64,000 nt of DNA. Origin: Cryptomeria japonica (Eukaryota; Streptophyta; Pinopsida; Cupressales; Cupressaceae). Positions 59,345 through 64,000 of this stretch are shown piece by piece. The stretch spans positions 32,001 to 96,000 of the forward strand of contig NW_026729334.1 of the NCBI RefSeq assembly GCF_030272615.1, written 5' to 3'. The notes beneath the pieces were generated by a model that saw nothing but the letters and a program-made list of their open reading frames with translations, was not told the DNA's origin and made no database searches. Every line of letters starts with the position of its first letter. Position 1 is the stretch's first letter. The position numbers and the translations under genes are program-made.

Positions 59345-59843
59345 AACAATTTATACCACTTGATGTCTCAAATTTGCACAACAACTGCAAAATAAAAAAT
59401 AAAACTTATCCTCCACTGTTTCACCAAGAGCCACCAGCTCCGCCCGAAGAATAGACACACAACAGAGAAAAATCAGCAACCTTTTCACCGGCTGACATAA
59501 GAAGAGTATGCAGCTGAGACTGCAAATGAAGAACTTTAGTCTAATTCTTTGCTTCAAAGATGGTGGAAAGTGCATCCCAGGCTGCCTTGGATGTAGTTGT
59601 AGATCAAATATAAGGTTGAACCTCGTCGAAGATGCTGAGAGTGATAAGCATTAGTGCTTTATTATCAACTTTATCAAACTTCTTTTGTTCATCAACATCA
59701 GTTTGGTGTCATGTGATAGTACCAGAGATAATCTCCCATTGTTATTCAAATTGAAGAATGGTCCTCATCTTTGTTTTCCAGGTAGCATAATTAGATCCTT
59801 TAAGAAGCCGAGTGTCAGACAAAAGAATCTTTGGGGCAGACAT
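59345..59843 (-). pseudogene. Copia gag (UBN2/DUF4219 type)
   Basis: From ATG 59841-59843 the minus strand reads MSAPKILLSDTRLLKGSNYA, TWKTKMRTILQFE, then stops, FDKVDNKALMLITLSIFDEV, TTTSKAAWDALSTIFEAKN, KVLHLQSQLHTLLMSAGEKV. After a frameshift come RAELVALGETVEDKF. These are the DUF4219 start (GxNYxxWKxxM) and UBN2 core of Ty1/copia gag. At least four in-frame stops and one frameshift are present. Zinc knuckle, protease and pol are missing: the element ends at about 59345. It differs from the copia gag at 28.2 kb. Confidence 0.8.
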
Positions 59844-60369
59844 GATAAAAAACAATAATAACAAAGAGAAAACACAACAATGCTTTATTATGATGGTATT
59901 GATTTTAGGGACGAAGAGTCCACATACATGTATGAAAAATAGTCTTATTTAAAGATGACAAGAGGAAAAATGAGAATAGTAAGCACATGCAGTGAGATGG
60001 GGATGCTTTGGTGAGTGTTCTACCTCTTCTTCATGATCTGCATCATAACCGGCTTCAAGTTACACATTAATCTATTTGGCTTGGCAATGAACATCAAATA
60101 GAAAAGTATTCAAGGATTTTTATTGCAGATTAATTCACCAAACGCAAGGTTTCCAGTATTTCAAAGAGAATCAAGCAAAGAAAAATAGAAGCTTGTGCTA
60201 TCATTCATAGCTTGTTGTGCTCCATGATTACTCTCCACACTACATGCATCTCCAAGTGTTGTCGACATTCACTACTCACCAAGTGAACGACTACAAAACT
60301 TGCTTCTTTCGTATGCACCAAAGACTCAGAACAGAATCACCTTCCTTCAGCACACTGTTCCCTTGTTTG
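59844..60369 (-). other. Copia leader between primer-binding site and gag
   Basis: About 525 bases of untranslated leader on the minus strand. No ORF of note lies here. It includes CTTGGTGAGTAGTG and short inverted stretches but nothing I can name. Confidence 0.45.
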
Positions 60370-60382
60370 TTCTAATACCAAA
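60370..60382 (-). other. Primer-binding site of the minus-strand copia
   Basis: On the minus strand TTTGGTATTAGAAC follows the LTR end TTTCA. The copia consensus is TGGTATCAGAGC (initiator Met tRNA); C-to-T and G-to-A changes account for the differences. Confidence 0.6.
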
Positions 60383-60546
60383 TGAAATTGCAGAAAGAAA
60401 TTTTTGTATTACAGTGATTTGAGAAACAAAACAAGGCAAATAAATAGAACAACATTTGATGGAAAACACACCATAAGGGTGGTTGTATAACTGGCAAACT
60501 AACTAACTACCACCTTAACTAACAGCCTAATGAATTAACACTAACA
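60383..60546 (-). mobile_element. Short copia 5' LTR
   Basis: On the minus strand the LTR begins TGTTAGTGTTAATTCATTAG and ends CTGCAATTTCA before the primer-binding site, giving about 164 bases. TG and CA ends are present. GTTAGTTAGTTTG and TATTTATTTGCCTTG lie inside. This is short for a copia LTR, and the true start could lie further out, though the copia RNase H fragment begins close by. Confidence 0.5.
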
Positions 60547-60563
60547 ACTTTGTGCTTTAAAGG

Positions 60564-60835
60564 ATAGGATACTCAAGTGCAAGGGTACAGTGATTTTGAT
60601 ATGGTGGGTGACTTGGACAAATGACGGTCTACAATATGATATGTGTTTACTTTTGTTGTGGCTGCAATTAGTTGGATTTCCCATTTGCAACAGGTAGTTG
60701 CACTCTCTTCCATTAAGATTGAATACATTGATCTCACTGAAGTAGAAAAGGAGATGACATGGCTACAATGTCTCACATCGCATCTAATTATCCTAGCTTT
60801 ATTATTGAACTACTGTACTAATTGTTAAATACCAC
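60564..60835 (+). pseudogene. Copia RNase H fragment
   Basis: On the plus strand GYSSARVQ is followed by VGDLD, then YVFTFVVAAISWISHLQQVV, ALSSIKIEYIDLTEVEKEMT and WLQCLTSHL. This is the copia RNase H pattern: GYSDSDxAGDxxxRKSTTGY, then VFxxxGxAISWxSKLQxxVALSTTEAEYIA and E-x-x-WL. SSIKIEYID replaces STTEAEYIA and the catalytic Asp near SDxD is lost. It lies back to back with the minus-strand copia LTR, so two elements, or an inverted piece of one, meet here. Confidence 0.75.
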
Positions 60836-63800
60836 ATAATTAGACAAGATGGTTTGATTATATTATTCTTTTCTAACAAATTATTATAATTATGATGACT
60901 AATGATGTCAATTAGTGTAAATGGAACCAATGACATTCGCTTAAGTTAGAGAGAGTGTCATCAAGAAGAAGGTTTAGCTTATAGAGGTAACTTTTCATGA
61001 TGAAATCATCTACACACACTTACAATCATGTAGCTAGGTTGCACAAAAAAACATCCTTAATGCTAGAATTAAGCTTTTGTGTCCAAATCATCAAAACCTC
61101 AAGCAAGGGTAAAAATTGAATTGCATGGAAATAAAACCTCCTTATATAAATTTAGTCTAATTTCATAATTGTACAACTCACATTTCTACTCATTCTTGAG
61201 CCAGCTTAGCACAAGATCATGTTATTGGTGCAATACATACTTGTATTAATAATTTTGCCAAGATGGATACCAAACTAAATGAAAATTAGTATTTTTAATA
61301 TTTTCTTTATTTAATTATTAATATTCAATAAATTACATTATATTTTTATATTGATAAAAAGATAATGATAATAATTTATATTACTCTTAAATAAAATTAT
61401 ATTTTAATACAGGGCATTATACACTATTTTTCTTGAGCAAAAGAAGGATTAATATTATTTAAAAAGATAAATCAAACAAGAAAAAAAAAAGGATTCAAAA
61501 CAAAAATAAAAGCAAATCTCCCCACATATCTAATCATTGCCACCATAATTTGAATACATTCTTATCGTGGCAACATGCTAGAGAAAGATATAGAATTTGT
61601 CCTTACGCTTGGAAGGTGGATTTTTTTATTTTTAAAAAATATCTATTAAGAACTAATTCAGGGGAGGATTATTTTGACAGATGGAGGAGGATATGAGGAT
61701 GGAAAAAAAATAAAGAGAAAAGATTAAGAAAATAGTGGAAACTGGGGATAATACAATATGCTGGAACTGTTTAATGGAGAAAATATATGGCCGATGGCTA
61801 TGACATGCTGCAAAGATATGTATTTGACCTTTATTACCAGATGAAAGTGCTGGTTGAACTCTACTACCAGAGAGCCCAGGACTCCTAAAATGGACAACTA
61901 AAATTATGTTTACTAGATATATTTTATGATCATTAGATTGCAAAGCACTAGGGGAATTAGAAAATGGTTTCCTGGTGTTACAAAACAATTAAGAATGACT
62001 CTTATAATTTAAAGATAAAAATTAGATCAAAATAAAATTTGGGATTGCAGTGTCAAATTCATTAGTTGCAATAAGGAAGTAATGATTTAGAAGGATCATT
62101 CTAAATCATTATTTATAAATTTTCCCTTGCATTATTTGTGATATATATGACCTAACAATGTTCAATTTTATGAAATGCTATATTTATAATTTGATGGTGA
62201 TTTAAGACTAAATTAGGTTAGAAGGTTTGGAGTTTATTTGTTAAGTATTTCATCTAGACTAGAGCCCAACAAAGTAGCTTATGCACAACATGTAGAAAAA
62301 TATTTCTATGACACACATCTTGTTGTTGCAACTTAGAGACAAAAGTCTTTAAAATATTTTAATGGATATGCATAAACTATGCTTAAACTTATAGCTATTT
62401 AGATAATTTTTTGTATAATAGAAAAGGGGATTACAAGAGTTTCACTTGCAAAGAGACAATGAGAATGGTGGGAAGTGAGGCAATGCTAGGAAAGAAATAA
62501 ATAATCCACCTCCCACAAATGGAAACTAGCTATCAAAGTACTATATCCATACCCAAATCTAAACCCATTTTACCAACACCTTATAATATGCATAAATTAT
62601 TCTATATTTAAATGTATTTCTTGATTGGAAGAAGGAGTTAGGGATTCATACTAAAGAGTCATTGTTAAATTGATGTGCCCATCTTTCATGATAATTTAAA
62701 AATTATCTTTCTTAGATTTATAGAACCTGGAGTAATTTTTAAAACTTTCTAGAAATAATGAAACAATATTTGAATGGAGAACATTAACATAAGCAGTATT
62801 TTTTTATGATTGTTGCAATGATAACCTTGAAAGTTGTATGATGTCTTATCTAATAAGCCTCTTGTAGCATGTCATCAATTAAAATTATAATATGAGAAAA
62901 TGTATTCTTTTTCCCAATATGCAAGGACATTTTTCCCAATATGCAAGGTCATTTATGCAATTTTTTCCTTTTACTTATTTTATATACTAAATATAGTATA
63001 TGGAAAAAGAGAAAAAAATTCCTCACAATTTAACCATCTGTTAGTAGGCCTATAACCTTATTCTTCAATTGGGGTTGGGGAAGGCTTACTGAAAGTTCGA
63101 TATTTATTGCATTTAATTAGTAAACAAATCATTAGATGGCTTGTGCATAATATATGACAATATAAAATGGATTATCTTAGTCTAGCAAATCTAGAAGCAA
63201 GAGGTGACAAGGGCATTACACTTATTCTAGATTGTAGATTGATTATGCATAGTCACTAATGCAATGGTCAAAGTTTCATAATTTTAAGGGATCTTGTAAT
63301 CTTGAGATGAAAATTATAACCTTGAAACTTCTGATATTTTATGAGGATTTTAATCTTTATCAACCTTTCTTATTGATTAGGTGGAGATTCTTTTTCCAAA
63401 CATGGAATAGTAGGACTGTCTTTTGCCCAGATTATTATTCTAATAGGAATCCAATAACCTTTATTTCATATAAAAGTTCTCCTAAATGGTTGAGATTCTT
63501 TAAAAACCATTTCTCGGTCTTTTTCTTTATTCTATTACCTTTCCAAAATATATTGAAGTTATAAATTTGGCTAAGTGATGTCCTATTACTATAGTTAGCA
63601 AATTAGAAATTGGCAAATGAATAAATACTAAAATATATGGGTTTAATGGGTATTGTCATATGTTTAAATAGTAATACCCTGGAGATATATCATTGGGAAC
63701 TAATGTTATAATGTATCGTATTCTCGATATAGTTTATGGTACCTTGATCATAGTAAGATGATGAAGACTTTCCATGTTATATGTATCATTGAATAAAGTT

Positions 63801-64000
63801 TAGTAGTGAATAGATTGGATGTTGATTTACAATTGGAATGTGTGTTTGATGCACAATTTTAGTGAATTAGTAGATTCTATAATTCTTGTTGACCACATAG
63901 CTAGATCTTTAATGATGGATCGAGCTTCTCTAATGGAGTAGCACAGGGAAGCTAATGCTTTGTGGTAGGGTGGATATCACCTTGATGATTCTCTCTCTCT
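60836..64000. other. Unrecognised AT-rich DNA to window end
   Basis: No family is recognised. The 61653-61988 minus-strand frame (111 codons) and the 63259-63564 plus-strand frame (101 codons) lack motifs and are biased toward Phe, Ile and Ser as in random AT-rich translation. The duplicated ATTTTTCCCAATATGCAAGG at 62908-62950 is a short tandem repeat. Confidence 0.45.

Noticed and set aside
1-64000. tRNA, rRNA and other RNA genes
   Set aside because: I saw no A-box/B-box pairs with a foldable cloverleaf and no rRNA text, though a covariance-model search (tRNAscan-SE, Infernal) would be needed to exclude them.

Overview
This window reads as nuclear DNA of a seed plant, most likely a gymnosperm (conifer-like). 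It is AT-rich and has very few genes. Most recognisable content is old, broken retrotransposon sequence: L1-type LINEs with plant zf-RVT and RNase H modules, and Ty1/copia and probably Ty3/gypsy remains. Between these lie decayed plant gene copies (pentatricopeptide repeat, HSP70, desiccation-related ferritin-like protein). The lineage call is an inference from composition and family style; no sequence search was possible. There is no prokaryotic or organellar gene organisation.

Layout. 1-7 kb: mostly unrecognised, with a decayed PPR gene at 3.3-4.0 kb. 6.8-7.6 kb: a LINE-like 3' fragment with a coiled-coil ORF and a clear target-site duplication. 10.5-11.5 kb: remains of a PCC13-62-type gene. 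12.7-16.3 kb: a minus-strand LINE with a second copy of the coiled-coil element nested in its reverse transcriptase. 17.2-21.5 kb: a plus-strand LINE with the end of ORF1, all of ORF2, a 3' tail and a candidate target-site duplication. 21.6-23.1 kb: an RNase H fragment of another LINE. 24.2-25.5 kb: an HSP70 pseudogene. 27.6-29.7 kb: the 5' part of a copia element. 29.7-32.2 kb: an unrecognised ORF repeat in two copies (U) plus a 275-bp direct repeat (R). 32.7-33.7 kb: the only long intact gene, an F-box/kelch protein on the minus strand. 38-43 kb: a PPR fragment, a 570-bp diverged direct repeat around a LINE piece, and a LINE ORF1 element. 46.9-48.0 kb: a minus-strand LINE 3' end with an open RNase H domain. 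56.8-57.8 kb: a plus-strand LINE fragment. 58.3-58.9 kb: an LTR with a polypurine tract. 59.3-60.8 kb: a copia gag and LTR on the minus strand beside a copia RNase H fragment on the plus strand.

The genes do not form a pathway. The window is a record of repeated insertion and slow decay with one single-exon gene left intact. Within the retroelements most disabling stops are TAG, which fits C-to-T decay at methylated CAG sites. The least explained items are the coiled-coil-only LINE-like family, the U/R repeat block, and a cluster of TTC-N4-GAA palindromes in the copia LTR.
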